This document shows, in pieces, positions 44,588-52,872 of a stretch of 52,872 bases of DNA. The translations under genes were made by a program, and so were the position numbers. The stretch comes from an uncultured Actinomycetes bacterium (GTDB taxonomy: Bacteria > Actinomycetota > Acidimicrobiia > Acidimicrobiales > Microtrichaceae), in the NCBI GenBank assembly GCA_903873135.1, contig CAIQNH010000134.1, positions 1 to 52,872 on the forward strand, in the 5' to 3' direction. Under the pieces are notes generated by a model that was given only the letters and a program-made list of their open reading frames with translations, did not search any database and was not told the origin of the DNA. The first letter of the stretch is position 1. Each line of letters starts with the position of its first letter.

Positions 44588-46552
44588 ATGGCAGACGTGG
44601 GACCGACCGACATGGACGACGAGCAGCACGACGGAGCGCCGGAGGGCACCTCCGGAGCTGCGGACGACGCCTCTCCGGAGTCCGTGCGCCCGGTCGATGG
44701 CGGCGAGGGTGACGGGCCGGTGGAGGACCCACCCCGTCGTCGGGTGGAGCCGGATCCGTCCCGGTCCGCCCGGACCCCCGACGTCGACCTGCCGACGGTG
44801 CGGATCTCGACCTCCGACCTGGCGGTCGGCGACGACCGGGATCCGGACGAGCACCCGACGCGGCGCACCATGCCCGGCGAGCGGTTCGGTGCCGTGCCGG
44901 TGGTCCGGGTCGACGGCCCGCCACCGGAGACCATCGCGACCGACCATCCAGGCCACGCACGGTTGGTCCCGGGCGGCGACGACCAGACCCAGGAGGGTGG
45001 ACCCATGACGAACGACGATCCGACCGGACGTGACGACGACCGGGGCGACCTCGGTCTGAGCTCGGCCGACGGCACCGACTTCGACTCCTCCGAGGAGGCC
45101 TTCGTCCTGCCGCACTGGACCGAGCCCCCGACGGGTCAGGTCCCGAAGGCCGTGGTCACGGGTGACGAGGCCGAGGAGCCCGTCACCGGCTCGCAGCCGC
45201 GCTGGCGCGACGAACGGGAGCGGACCGTCGAGACCGACTTCGACGACCTCCGAGGTGACGGTCCCCAGCTCGGGGCACTCGGCGGGCGCAGCGAGGAGCC
45301 CGGCGAGGACGACTTCTTCTCGGGGGAGACCGACGACGATCCGTTCCAGGCGTTCGCTCCGGCCTCCGAGGACGACCGCCCGCAGCGGGTGAGCCGTCGC
45401 CGTCGCGAGGACTCCCCCGAGCGCAGCTCCGGGGTGGGTCGGGTCCGGGCCGGTCTGGGTCGGCTCGGACGACGGGGGGACGAGGCGCCGGAGGGCGACG
45501 CCGAGGGAGGCGACGTGGAGGAGCAGTTCGAGGAACGGGTCGTGGCCGACGACGAGGGCGCGATCGTGGAGATCGACGAGACCGTGGTGGTCGACGAGGA
45601 CGCTCCGGCAGCGACCGGCGGCGGTGGCTCCGGTCGCTCGGGCGGCGACCGCGACCTGGTGACGGCCGTGGCCGTGGGTGTGGGTCTGGCCGCCCTGGCC
45701 CTCGTGTGCTTCAAGCTCGGCGGCCTGGCCACCACGATCCTCGCCTGCGTGATCGTCGGCGTCGCCGCTGGCGAGTACTTCAACGTCGCCCGAACCCTGC
45801 TGGGGACGCGCGGCCGACAGCCGGGGAGCCCCGTCGAGCTGGACCAGTACTTCCCGACGATCGTCGGGCTGGTGGGCACGGTCGGGCTGCTGCTCGCCAC
45901 CTTCACGTCGGGCCTCGCCGCGTACCCGGTGGTCCTGCCGATCGTGGTCGTCGCCACGCTGGTCTGGTACCTCTGGGTCCCGGACCGACCCGAGCAGCAG
46001 GTGCTCCTCAAGGTCGGACTGACGCTGCTGGGTGTGGTGTGGATCGGTGTGCTCGGCTCCTTCGGCACGCTGTTCCTCGGGCTCGGTCGCCAGATGCAGG
46101 CCGCCGACCCGGCGCTGACGTCGAACCCGGGGATCGGGGTGCTGATCGCCGCCATCCTCGCCTCCGTCGCCAGCGACGTGGGCGGCTACTTCGTCGGTCG
46201 ATCGGTCGGACAGACCCCGCTGTCGGCGGCGAGCCCCAACAAGACGGTCGAGGGCCTGATCGGTGGGTTCATCACGTCGGTGGTGGTGGTCGTGGTCGTG
46301 GTCGGCATCGTCGGGATCGCCCCGATCGGTGGCAGCTTCCCGAGGGTGTTCGTCTTCGCACTGCTGTGCGCCCTGGTGGCGCCGCTCGGCGACCTCGTGG
46401 AGTCGATGGTCAAGCGCGACGTCGGCATCAAGGACATGGGTGGCGTGCTGCCGGGCCACGGCGGTGTGCTCGACCGCTTCGACGGCCTCCTGTTCGTGCT
46501 GCCGGTGGCCTACTTCGCCACGCTCCTGTTCGACGTGTGGTCGGTGGGCTGA
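44588..46552 (+). CDS. cdsA: Phosphatidate cytidylyltransferase with long acidic N-terminal extension
   Basis: 654 residues from ATG 44588. The last 300 residues are an integral membrane CdsA with about eight helices and the family signature (SMVKRDVGIKDMGG then LPGHGGVLDRFDG). It makes CDP-diacylglycerol for phospholipids. Residues 1 to about 355 are acidic, Gly/Pro-rich and apparently disordered. A second start, ATG 45005, has a good SD (AGGAGGG) and gives 515 residues, so the first 139 codons are less certain. Third-position GC stays high in them, so they look coding. Confidence 0.9.
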   Translation: MADVGPTDMDDEQHDGAPEGTSGAADDASPESVRPVDGGEGDGPVEDPPRRRVEPDPSRSARTPDVDLPTVRISTSDLAVGDDRDPDEHPTRRTMPGERFGAVPVVRVDGPPPETIATDHPGHARLVPGGDDQTQEGGPMTNDDPTGRDDDRGDLGLSSADGTDFDSSEEAFVLPHWTEPPTGQVPKAVVTGDEAEEPVTGSQPRWRDERERTVETDFDDLRGDGPQLGALGGRSEEPGEDDFFSGETDDDPFQAFAPASEDDRPQRVSRRRREDSPERSSGVGRVRAGLGRLGRRGDEAPEGDAEGGDVEEQFEERVVADDEGAIVEIDETVVVDEDAPAATGGGGSGRSGGDRDLVTAVAVGVGLAALALVCFKLGGLATTILACVIVGVAAGEYFNVARTLLGTRGRQPGSPVELDQYFPTIVGLVGTVGLLLATFTSGLAAYPVVLPIVVVATLVWYLWVPDRPEQQVLLKVGLTLLGVVWIGVLGSFGTLFLGLGRQMQAADPALTSNPGIGVLIAAILASVASDVGGYFVGRSVGQTPLSAASPNKTVEGLIGGFITSVVVVVVVVGIVGIAPIGGSFPRVFVFALLCALVAPLGDLVESMVKRDVGIKDMGGVLPGHGGVLDRFDGLLFVLPVAYFATLLFDVWSVG

Positions 46553-46609
46553 CCCGGCGCACCTGAGGGTCCGCTCGGGCGGCGGGCCCCGGGTCGGCCC
46601 GCGGGTCGG

Positions 46610-46615
46610 TAGATT
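46610..46615 (+). promoter_or_regulatory. Leaderless -10 element of dxr
   Basis: TAGATT ends eight bases before the ATG at 46624; preceded by TCGG. Confidence 0.6.
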
Positions 46616-46623
46616 CGAGGCGC

Positions 46624-47781
46624 ATGACCTCCGTCGCAGTCCTCGGGTCGACCGGTTCGATCGGCACCCAGACCCTCGAGGTCATCGCCGCCGAGCCGCA
46701 TCGGTACCGGGTGACGGCCATCGGTGCCCACTCCTCGGTCGAGCAGCTGGCCGCCCAGGCTCGGGCGGTGCGCCCGGAGGTGGTCGCCGTCGCGGACGAG
46801 ACGAGGGCGTCCGAGCTCCGCGACCTGCTGCCCACAGGGGTGGCGCTCGAGGCCGGCCCCGGTGCGCTCGCCGCGATCTCGACCGGTGCGGACGTCGTCG
46901 TCAACGGCGTCGTGGGGTTCGCCGGCCTGCCCGTCACCCTGGCGACCCTCCGGGCGGGCCACCGACTGGCGCTGGCCAACAAGGAGTCGCTCATCGCCGC
47001 CGGCCCCGTCGTCGCCGAGGCCCGCCGGACCCCCGGGGCCGAACTGGTCCCCGTGGACAGCGAGCACTGTGCCGTGCACCAGTGCCTCCGGGCCGGTGAG
47101 GGGTCGCGGCGGCTCGACGAGATCGTCCTGACCGCATCGGGCGGGCCGTTCCGCGGTCGGACCGCTGCGGACCTGCGGGACGTGGGGGTGGAGGACGCGC
47201 TGGCCCACCCCACCTGGAGCATGGGGCCGAAGATCACCGTCGACTCCTCGACGCTGGTCAACAAAGGCCTCGAGGTCATCGAGGCCCACGAGCTCTTCGG
47301 TGTCGACTACGACCGCATCGACGTGGTGGTCCACCCGCAGTCGATCGTGCACTCCATGGCCACCTTCTCCGACGGCGCCACGATCGCCCAGCTGTCGCTG
47401 CCCGACATGCGCCTGCCGATCGCCTACGCCCTGGCCCACCCCGACCGCGCTGCGGTCCCGTTCGGTCGCATCGACTTCTCGCAGGCCTTCTCGCTCGGGT
47501 TCGAGCCCCCGGACCGGGACACCTTCCGGGCCCTCGACCTGGCCTACGCGGCCGGTCGGAGCGGCGGGACGGCACCGGCGTGGTTCTCGGCCGCGAACGA
47601 GGTGGTGGTGGAGTTCTTCCTGATGGGTGTGATCCGCTGGAGCGACATCGCAGCGGTCCTCGCCGCGTCGCTCGACCGGTGGGACGGGTCCTCCGCTGAC
47701 TCCCTGGATTCCGTGCTCGCGGCCGACGCCGAGGCCCGGAGGGCGACCACGAGGCTCGTCGCCCTGGGGTCGCGCGCGTGA
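46624..47781 (+). CDS. dxr: 1-deoxy-D-xylulose 5-phosphate reductoisomerase
   Basis: 385 residues. VAVLGSTGSIGTQTLEVI (NADPH-binding), LANKESLIAAG, PVDSEHCAVHQCL with metal-binding Asp and Glu, TASGGPFRG, WSMGPKITVDSSTLVNKGLE are diagnostic. First committed step of the MEP isoprenoid pathway. Leaderless start. The order dxr-rip1-ispG matches mycobacteria; rlmN is not between cdsA and dxr here. Confidence 0.97.
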   Translation: MTSVAVLGSTGSIGTQTLEVIAAEPHRYRVTAIGAHSSVEQLAAQARAVRPEVVAVADETRASELRDLLPTGVALEAGPGALAAISTGADVVVNGVVGFAGLPVTLATLRAGHRLALANKESLIAAGPVVAEARRTPGAELVPVDSEHCAVHQCLRAGEGSRRLDEIVLTASGGPFRGRTAADLRDVGVEDALAHPTWSMGPKITVDSSTLVNKGLEVIEAHELFGVDYDRIDVVVHPQSIVHSMATFSDGATIAQLSLPDMRLPIAYALAHPDRAAVPFGRIDFSQAFSLGFEPPDRDTFRALDLAYAAGRSGGTAPAWFSAANEVVVEFFLMGVIRWSDIAAVLAASLDRWDGSSADSLDSVLAADAEARRATTRLVALGSRA

Positions 47782-49298
47782 CCGTCGACGAGCGGTCCGA
47801 GGAGCGGGCCGAGGTGGGCGGCATCGTCGGTTCGCCCTGGAGCCGGGCGCTCCGGCTCGCCGTCCTCGGTGGGTTGCTGGTCCTGCTGGGCGTCACGCGC
47901 GGGCTGCCCATCCTGGTGGTGATCCTGGCGATCCTGCTCATGGTCGTGCTCCACGAGGTCGGCCACTACGTCGCCGCCCGACGCGCCGGGATGAAGGTGA
48001 CCGAGTTCTTCGTCGGCTTCGGTCCGAGGATCTTCTCGTTCCGTCGGGGGGAGACCGAGTTCGGGTTGAAGGCCATCCCCGCGGGCGCGTACGTACGCAT
48101 CATCGGCATGAACAACCTCGAGGAGGTCGATCCGGCCGACGAGTCGCGCACCTACCGTCAGGCCCCGTTCCGCTCCCGGGCCGGGGTGGCCGTCGCCGGC
48201 TCGGCCATGCACTTCGCGCTCGCACTGGTCCTGCTGGTGGTCCAGTTCGCCCTGATCGGGCGAGCGGATCCGGAGCGCTGGACGGTGGGGGCGGTGACCC
48301 CGGGCAGCGCCGCGGCAGCGGCCGGGCTGCAGCCCGGCGACACGATCGTGTCGATCGACGGCGCACCCGTGGGCTCCTTCCTCGACTTCAGGGAGCGGGT
48401 CGCCACGTCCGAGGGCGGCCGGCTCGAGGTGGAGGTCCGCCGTGAGGGCACGACCGAGGTCGTGCCCGTGGAGCTGTCCCGTCGCGTGAAGGTGATCGGG
48501 ACGGTGGGGGAGGACCTGGACCTGCTCGGCACCGCCGACGGGGTCGTGGTCGGTGCCACCCGCAGCGGCGGCGCCGTCGAGGGGGCCGGCCTGGTCGAGG
48601 GCGACCGCGTGGTCACGATCAACGGTCGTCCGGTCGGTGCGCTCGAGGACGTCGAGGCGGCCGCGGCCGCCGGCGTCGGCGGTGTCGTCGTGGTCGGGAC
48701 CGAGGCCGGCGACCGTCGGATCGACCTGGGGTCCGCGGTCTCGGTGACTCCGCCCGGCTCGTTCTTCGGGGTGGGTCAGGAGGCCGTCCTCGTGACGGAG
48801 CCACCTCACGTGGCGACGGGGACGGCGTTCTCCGAGTTCGGCCGCACCGTGGGTGCGAGCGTCGTCGGCGTCGGTCAGTTCCTGTGGCCGCCCAACCTGC
48901 TCGAGTTCCTGGCCACACCGACGCAGTCCGCCGACCGGGCGGACGCGCCGACCACGGCGGAGCAGACCGCTCCGGACTCCCGGCCGATCTCGATCGTCGG
49001 GGCGGTGCTCTACGGGTCGGACCTGACCGCGGAGAACCTCTCGAACCTCGTCGGCTTCCTGATCGTCCTGAACATCTTCATCGGGGTGTTCAACCTGCTG
49101 CCGCTGCTCCCGTTCGACGGCGGTCACCTGGCCATCGCCTGCTACGAGAAGGCCAGGGAGCTGCGGAACCGCCGTGAGCAGCGCTACATCGCCGACGTCT
49201 CCCGGCTGCTCCCGCTCACCTACGGGGTGGTCATGGTGCTCGTGGTGGTGGGGCTCGTGGCCGTCTACCTGGACCTCACCCGGGGCGTGTCGGCCTGA
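47778..49298 (+). CDS. rip1: Site-2 intramembrane metalloprotease (RseP/Rip1-like)
   Basis: 506 residues. A first membrane helix carries HEVGH (59-63), and NLLPLLPFDGGHLA near the C-terminus supplies the third zinc ligand. Two PDZ-like segments lie between (AAAAGLQPGDTIVSIDGAPV and GAGLVEGDRVVTINGRPVG). Mycobacterial Rip1 cleaves anti-sigma factors and has one PDZ; this protein is longer. GTG overlaps the dxr stop. Confidence 0.93.
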   Translation: MTVDERSEERAEVGGIVGSPWSRALRLAVLGGLLVLLGVTRGLPILVVILAILLMVVLHEVGHYVAARRAGMKVTEFFVGFGPRIFSFRRGETEFGLKAIPAGAYVRIIGMNNLEEVDPADESRTYRQAPFRSRAGVAVAGSAMHFALALVLLVVQFALIGRADPERWTVGAVTPGSAAAAAGLQPGDTIVSIDGAPVGSFLDFRERVATSEGGRLEVEVRREGTTEVVPVELSRRVKVIGTVGEDLDLLGTADGVVVGATRSGGAVEGAGLVEGDRVVTINGRPVGALEDVEAAAAAGVGGVVVVGTEAGDRRIDLGSAVSVTPPGSFFGVGQEAVLVTEPPHVATGTAFSEFGRTVGASVVGVGQFLWPPNLLEFLATPTQSADRADAPTTAEQTAPDSRPISIVGAVLYGSDLTAENLSNLVGFLIVLNIFIGVFNLLPLLPFDGGHLAIACYEKARELRNRREQRYIADVSRLLPLTYGVVMVLVVVGLVAVYLDLTRGVSA

Positions 49299-49321
49299 CG
49301 GGCCGTTCCGCAGGCGACGGG

Positions 49322-49327
49322 TAGCCT
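49322..49327 (+). promoter_or_regulatory. Leaderless -10 element of ispG
   Basis: TAGCCT ends six bases before the GTG at 49334, spacer GCGACC. Confidence 0.6.
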
Positions 49328-49333
49328 GCGACC

Positions 49334-50560
49334 GTGGACACCGGAGTCACCTTCCCCCGCAGGCCGACCCGTCGCATCTCGGTCGGCGACGTCCCCGTGG
49401 GGGGCGACGCCCCCATCTCGGTCCAGTCGATGACGACGACCAAGACCGCGGACGTGGAGGGCACCCTCCAGCAGATCTACGCACTCGCGGCGGCCGGGTG
49501 CGACATCGTCCGCTGCACCTGCAACGAGGTGGAGGCGGCGGAGGGGCTCGCACAGATCGTGCCGCGCAGCCCCATCCCGATCGTGGCCGACATCCACCAC
49601 CAGTACCGGATGGCGCTCGCGGCGCTCGACGCCGGGGTGCACGGCCTGCGGCTCAACCCGGGCAACATCCGCAAGCCCGAGCACATCCAGGCCGTCGCCG
49701 TCGAGGCCCGCGACCGCGGCGTGCCGATCCGGATCGGCGTCAACGGCGGCTCGCTCGACCCGGAGCTCTACGAGCGGTACGGGGGTCGGGTGACGCCGGA
49801 GGCCATGGTGGACTCGGCCATGGCCGAGCTGGCCCTGTTCGAGGAGGTGGGGTTCGACGCGGTCAAGATCTCGGTGAAGGCGTCGAACGTCCCGCTGATG
49901 GTCGAGGCCTACCGCCAGCTCTCCGAGGCGACCGACCACCCGCTCCACCTGGGTGTGACCGAGGCGGGTCCGCTCCCGGAGGGCCTCATCAAGGCGACGG
50001 CCGGGATCGGAGCGCTGCTCACCGAGGGGATCGGCGACACGATCCGGTTCTCGTTGACCGCCGACCCGGTCGAGGAGGCCCGAGCGGGCCGGACCCTGCT
50101 CGAGTCGCTCGGCCTGCGGGAGCGGGAGAACGTCGACCTGATCGCGTGCCCGAGCTGCGGCCGGGCCGAGATCGACGTGATCGCCGTGGCCAGCGAGGCC
50201 CGCGACGCCCTGGCCGACCGCCAGCTGCCGCTGCAGGTGGCCGTCATGGGCTGCGTGGTCAACGGTCCGGGTGAGGCGCGGGACGCCGACCTGGGCATCG
50301 CCGCCGGTCGCCACCGGGGCCACCTGTTCGTCAAGGGGACGAACGTCGCCGTCGTGCCGGAGGACGAGATGGTCTCGACCCTGGTCGAGTGGGCCGAGTT
50401 CATCGCCGAGCACGGCACCGACGCCGCCCTCGAGCGGGTGGACACCGAGAAGGCCCGCCGGGAGGCCGAGAAGGACCGGGCGGAGCTCCTCGAGATCCAG
50501 GGCGACGACGCCAACGCCTCCGGTCAGCGCGTCGAGCTCATCGGCAAGCGGTTCGACTGA
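49334..50560 (+). CDS. ispG: 4-hydroxy-3-methylbut-2-enyl diphosphate synthase
   Basis: 408 residues. VPVGGDAPISVQSMTTTKTA, ADIHHQYRMALAAL, GLRLNPGNIRKPE, and the iron-sulfur ligands in LIACPSCGRAEID (about 272) and MGCVVNGPGEARDADLG (about 305). The sixth step of the MEP pathway, paired with dxr just upstream. Leaderless start. A charged C-terminal tail of about 35 residues follows the core. Confidence 0.97.
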   Translation: MDTGVTFPRRPTRRISVGDVPVGGDAPISVQSMTTTKTADVEGTLQQIYALAAAGCDIVRCTCNEVEAAEGLAQIVPRSPIPIVADIHHQYRMALAALDAGVHGLRLNPGNIRKPEHIQAVAVEARDRGVPIRIGVNGGSLDPELYERYGGRVTPEAMVDSAMAELALFEEVGFDAVKISVKASNVPLMVEAYRQLSEATDHPLHLGVTEAGPLPEGLIKATAGIGALLTEGIGDTIRFSLTADPVEEARAGRTLLESLGLRERENVDLIACPSCGRAEIDVIAVASEARDALADRQLPLQVAVMGCVVNGPGEARDADLGIAAGRHRGHLFVKGTNVAVVPEDEMVSTLVEWAEFIAEHGTDAALERVDTEKARREAEKDRAELLEIQGDDANASGQRVELIGKRFD

Positions 50561-50581
50561 CGACGTCGCCGCCAGCGTCCC

Positions 50582-51571
50582 TCACATCGAGGCGACCAGC
50601 GCGGCGAGTCGGGTCGGAGCCTCCTGCATCACCTGGTGGCCGACGCCGTCGAGGACGTGCAGCTCAGCGCCGGGGACGGCGGCCAGGATCTCCCGGGAGT
50701 GTGCCGGAGGTGTGAGCAGGTCGGCGGAGCCGACGATCACGAGCGTGGGGAGGTCCACGTGCCCGAGGTCGCTCCGGACGTCGTGGTGGGCGATGGCTCG
50801 GCTGGCCTCGGTCGTGGTCCGGGGGTCCACCTCGGCCAGCATCCGGCGCACCTGCTCGACGGCCGCTCCGGAGGCCTGCCGACCGAACGCCGCCCGCACC
50901 AGCAGCGCCGACGCGGTGTTGTCGGGCCAGCTGTAGCGCCACTGCTGGGCCGCCATCCCGGCGCTCGCCGCCCGGTTGACCAGCTCGATCAGTCCGGCCC
51001 CGCCGCCGCTGATCGTGGACAGCGCGACCGGTGCCGCACTCGTGGCCAGGAAGATCAGCGCCCGGCAGCGGTGCTCGAGCATGCGGTGGTGGTCCGTGCA
51101 GAACCGGGCGAGCGCCATGCCGCCCATCGAGTGCCCGACCACGACGGCGTCGTGGACGTCGAGTCGACCCAGGACGAGGGCGAGGTCGTCGGCCACCGCC
51201 CCGAGCGTGAGCTCGCGGCTGCCGTGGCTCGACGCGCCGTGGCCCCGCATGTCCCAGGCCAGGACCCGGTGGTTCGGCGCGAGGAGGTGGAACAGCGGGT
51301 TCCAGATCGACCACTGCAGCGTCACGCCGTGGAGCAGCACCACGGCAGGCCCCTCTCCGGCCTCGGCCACGTGGATCGTGGCGCCGTCGTCGGTCGTCAG
51401 GTGGTGGTGGCGCACGCCGGGGTGCGGCTCGAGGAGCGGGTCGAGGTCGGGGTCGGCGCCGTCGCGGACCCGGCGGCCGAGTCGACGCAGCCCCAGACCG
51501 AGCGCGGCCCCGGCACCGGCGGTGAGGGCGGCGCCCACGAGCAGACGCTGGAGTGCGGGTCGACGCGCCAC
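50582..51571 (-). CDS. Alpha/beta-hydrolase with N-terminal membrane anchor
   Basis: 329 residues. The N-terminus has a basic stretch then LLVGAALTAGAGAALGLGL, a signal or anchor. VLLHGVTLQWSIW (oxyanion), WDMRGHGASSHG, VVGHSMGGMALARF (nucleophile Ser), IVGSADLLTPPAHS (Asp) and DGVGHQVMQEAP (His) complete the fold. Substrate unknown; lipase or esterase-like. It interrupts the conserved ispG-proS order on the opposite strand. GTG at 51571 is leaderless behind TAGCGT. Confidence 0.87.
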   Translation of the reverse strand: MARRPALQRLLVGAALTAGAGAALGLGLRRLGRRVRDGADPDLDPLLEPHPGVRHHHLTTDDGATIHVAEAGEGPAVVLLHGVTLQWSIWNPLFHLLAPNHRVLAWDMRGHGASSHGSRELTLGAVADDLALVLGRLDVHDAVVVGHSMGGMALARFCTDHHRMLEHRCRALIFLATSAAPVALSTISGGGAGLIELVNRAASAGMAAQQWRYSWPDNTASALLVRAAFGRQASGAAVEQVRRMLAEVDPRTTTEASRAIAHHDVRSDLGHVDLPTLVIVGSADLLTPPAHSREILAAVPGAELHVLDGVGHQVMQEAPTRLAALVASM

Positions 51572-51577
51572 GTCCCG

Positions 51578-51583
51578 ACGCTA
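51578..51583 (-). promoter_or_regulatory. Leaderless -10 element of the alpha/beta-hydrolase gene
   Basis: TAGCGT on the minus strand ends six bases before the GTG at 51571, spacer CGGGAC. Confidence 0.6.
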
Positions 51584-51641
51584 GTGCCACCGCCGCGCTG
51601 TGGGACCCCGATGGGGTCCGCCCGGGCGTCGGTGCCGCTGG

Positions 51642-51647
51642 TAGCGT
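51642..51647 (+). promoter_or_regulatory. Leaderless -10 element of proS
   Basis: TAGCGT ends eight bases before the ATG at 51656, preceded by TGG. It is back to back with the hydrolase promoter 58 bp away. Confidence 0.6.
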
Positions 51648-51655
51648 CGCCACCC

Positions 51656-52872
51656 ATGGCAGGCGGCAAGGCTCCGATCCTCACCCCGCGTTCGGAGGAC
51701 TTCCCCCGGTGGTACCAGGACGTCCTCAACAAGGCGGAGCTGGCCGACAACGGCCCCGTCCGCGGGACGATGGTGATCCGTCCCTACGCCTACGCGCTGT
51801 GGGAGCGGATGGTCGCCGAGGTCGACGCCCGCATCAAGGCCGCCGGCGCCGAGAACGCCTACTTCCCGCTCTTCATCCCGGAGTCCTACCTCCAGCGTGA
51901 GGCCGAGCACGTCGAGGGGTTCAGCCCGGAGCTGGCGATCGTCACCGTGGGCGGCGGCAAGGAACTCGAGGAACCGGTGGTGGTTCGACCCACCTCGGAG
52001 ACCGTCATCGGTGAGTTCATGGCCAAGTGGATCCAGTCCTACCGGGACCTGCCGCTGCTGTTGAACCAGTGGGCCAACGTGGTGCGCTGGGAGCTGCGTC
52101 CCCGGGTCTTCCTGCGCACCTCGGAGTTCCTGTGGCAGGAGGGGCACACGGCCCACGCGACGGAGTCCGACGCCCGGGAGTACGCCGAGCACATCCTGCG
52201 GTCGGTGTACCGGGACTTCATGGTCGACGTGCTCGCCATCCCGGTGCTCGTCGGCGCCAAGATCGCCGAGGAGCGCTTCGCCGGGGCGACGAACACCCTG
52301 ACCTGCGAGGCGATGATGGGCGACGGCAAGGCCCTGCAGATGGGCACGAGCCACGAGTTGGGCCAGAACTTCGCCGAGGCGTTCGACATGAGGTACCTCG
52401 ACGAGCACGGCGACCAGCAGGTGTGCTGGACGACCTCGTGGGGCGTGTCGACCCGCATGATGGGCGGCCTGATCATGGCCCACGGGGACGACGCCGGTCT
52501 GCGGCTCCCACCCCGCCTCGCCGCGACCCAGGTGGTCGTGGTGGTGGTCCGTGACGACGACGGTTCCGTGACCCCCGCCGCGGCGGATCTGGTCGCGTCG
52601 CTGGAGCGCGCCGGTGTCCGGGTCCGACTCGACGACCGGGTCTCGACGGGCTTCGGCCGCCGGGCGACGGAGTGGGAGCTCAAGGGGGTGCCGCTCCGGG
52701 TGGAGGTCGGCCCACGGGACCTGGCCGAGGGTCAGGTCGTGGTCGCCCGCCGTGACGACGGCACCAAGTCGCCCCGCGGCGTCGAGGGGCTCGCCGAGGG
52801 CGCGGTCGCGCTGCTCGAGGAGGTGCAGGCGTCCATGCTGGCCGCCGCCACGGCGGCGCGGGACGAGCGGAC
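51656..52872 (+). CDS. proS: Prolyl-tRNA synthetase, eukaryote/archaeal type (cut by window edge)
   Basis: 405 complete codons are visible. SEDFPRWYQDVLNKAELADN, GTMVIRPYAYALWERM, VRPTSETVIGEFMAKWI, RWELRPRVFLRTSEFLWQEG and MGTSHELGQNFAEAF are class II motifs of the ProRS group found in archaea and eukaryotes, which lacks the bacterial editing insertion between motifs 2 and 3. Mycobacteria use the bacterial type. The anticodon-binding domain begins near 52540; the C-terminal zinc-like domain, if present, is beyond the edge. Leaderless start. Confidence 0.94.
   Translation, partial: MAGGKAPILTPRSEDFPRWYQDVLNKAELADNGPVRGTMVIRPYAYALWERMVAEVDARIKAAGAENAYFPLFIPESYLQREAEHVEGFSPELAIVTVGGGKELEEPVVVRPTSETVIGEFMAKWIQSYRDLPLLLNQWANVVRWELRPRVFLRTSEFLWQEGHTAHATESDAREYAEHILRSVYRDFMVDVLAIPVLVGAKIAEERFAGATNTLTCEAMMGDGKALQMGTSHELGQNFAEAFDMRYLDEHGDQQVCWTTSWGVSTRMMGGLIMAHGDDAGLRLPPRLAATQVVVVVVRDDDGSVTPAAADLVASLERAGVRVRLDDRVSTGFGRRATEWELKGVPLRVEVGPRDLAEGQVVVARRDDGTKSPRGVEGLAEGAVALLEEVQASMLAAATAARDER

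Noticed and set aside
46270-46320. GT-rich stretch with runs of GGTGGTGGT in cdsA
   Set aside because: It only encodes a Val-rich membrane helix.

Overview
This window comes from a very GC-rich actinobacterium (roughly 70-75% G+C by eye). Gene content and order match the conserved actinobacterial core blocks recG-rsmD-coaD, rnc-fpg-smc-ftsY-ffh, rpsP-rimM-trmD-rplS, comM-dprA-xerC-whiG and rpsB-tsf-pyrH-frr-cdsA-dxr-rip1-ispG-proS. Mycobacterium-type markers are present: a Kgd-like 2-oxoglutarate decarboxylase, a UvrD2-like helicase with HRDC, a SepIVA-like septal protein and a Rip1-like protease. So are Streptomyces-type markers such as WhiG beside rpsB. A eukaryote/archaeal-type ProRS, a missing lepB/rnhB pair and an acpP gene between rpmF and rnc set it apart from those model genera. 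I infer a deep actinobacterial lineage such as Acidimicrobiia, with moderate confidence.

Layout. 1-15.2 kb is mixed metabolism and repair: kgd (cut by the left edge), xth-thioesterase, uvrD2, a PH/SHOCT membrane protein, galT-galK, nagA, an alpha/beta hydrolase, a CaiB/BaiF racemase-like protein, a PIG-L deacetylase, a small membrane protein, and a cold-shock-like gene leading into pckG. 15.4-25.9 kb is the recG-to-smc block. 25.9-28.9 kb (minus strand) is a MoxR-DUF58-VWA cassette between smc and ftsY. 29.2-35.6 kb carries both SRP GTPases (ftsY, ffh), a DsbA-like protein, rpsP-khpA-rimM-trmD, rplS and yraN. 35.6-41.3 kb has two tiny minus-strand genes, then comM-dprA, xerC-whiG and a degenerate M23 gene. 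41.4-52.9 kb runs rpsB-tsf-pyrH-frr-cdsA-dxr-rip1-ispG, a reverse-strand hydrolase, and proS (cut by the right edge).

Functionally this is mostly housekeeping: translation (S2, S16, L19, L32, EF-Ts, RRF, ProRS, TrmD, RimM, RsmD), protein targeting, chromosome maintenance (Smc, XerC, RecG, UvrD2, Xth), natural-competence-type DNA processing (ComM, DprA), isoprenoid precursors (Dxr, IspG) and phospholipid synthesis (CdsA). I found no CRISPR array, prophage, IS element, tRNA or rRNA, and no intergenic gap above about 250 bp.

The most interesting signal is regulatory. Sixteen genes have a TANNNT -10 hexamer (often GGTA[G/C]NNT; one is CACACT) ending 6-9 nt before the start codon, mostly without a Shine-Dalgarno site. 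That is the signature of leaderless transcription. GTG starts outnumber ATG by more than two to one on my start calls. Two of only four non-TGA stop codons double as the first bases of the next gene's -10 element. Protein-level oddities are a MutM/Fpg homologue that has lost three of four zinc cysteines, a degenerate LytM domain, a cold-shock-like protein lacking its RNA-binding motif, and long acidic extensions on CdsA and ribosomal protein S2. I saw no convincing new multi-gene system.
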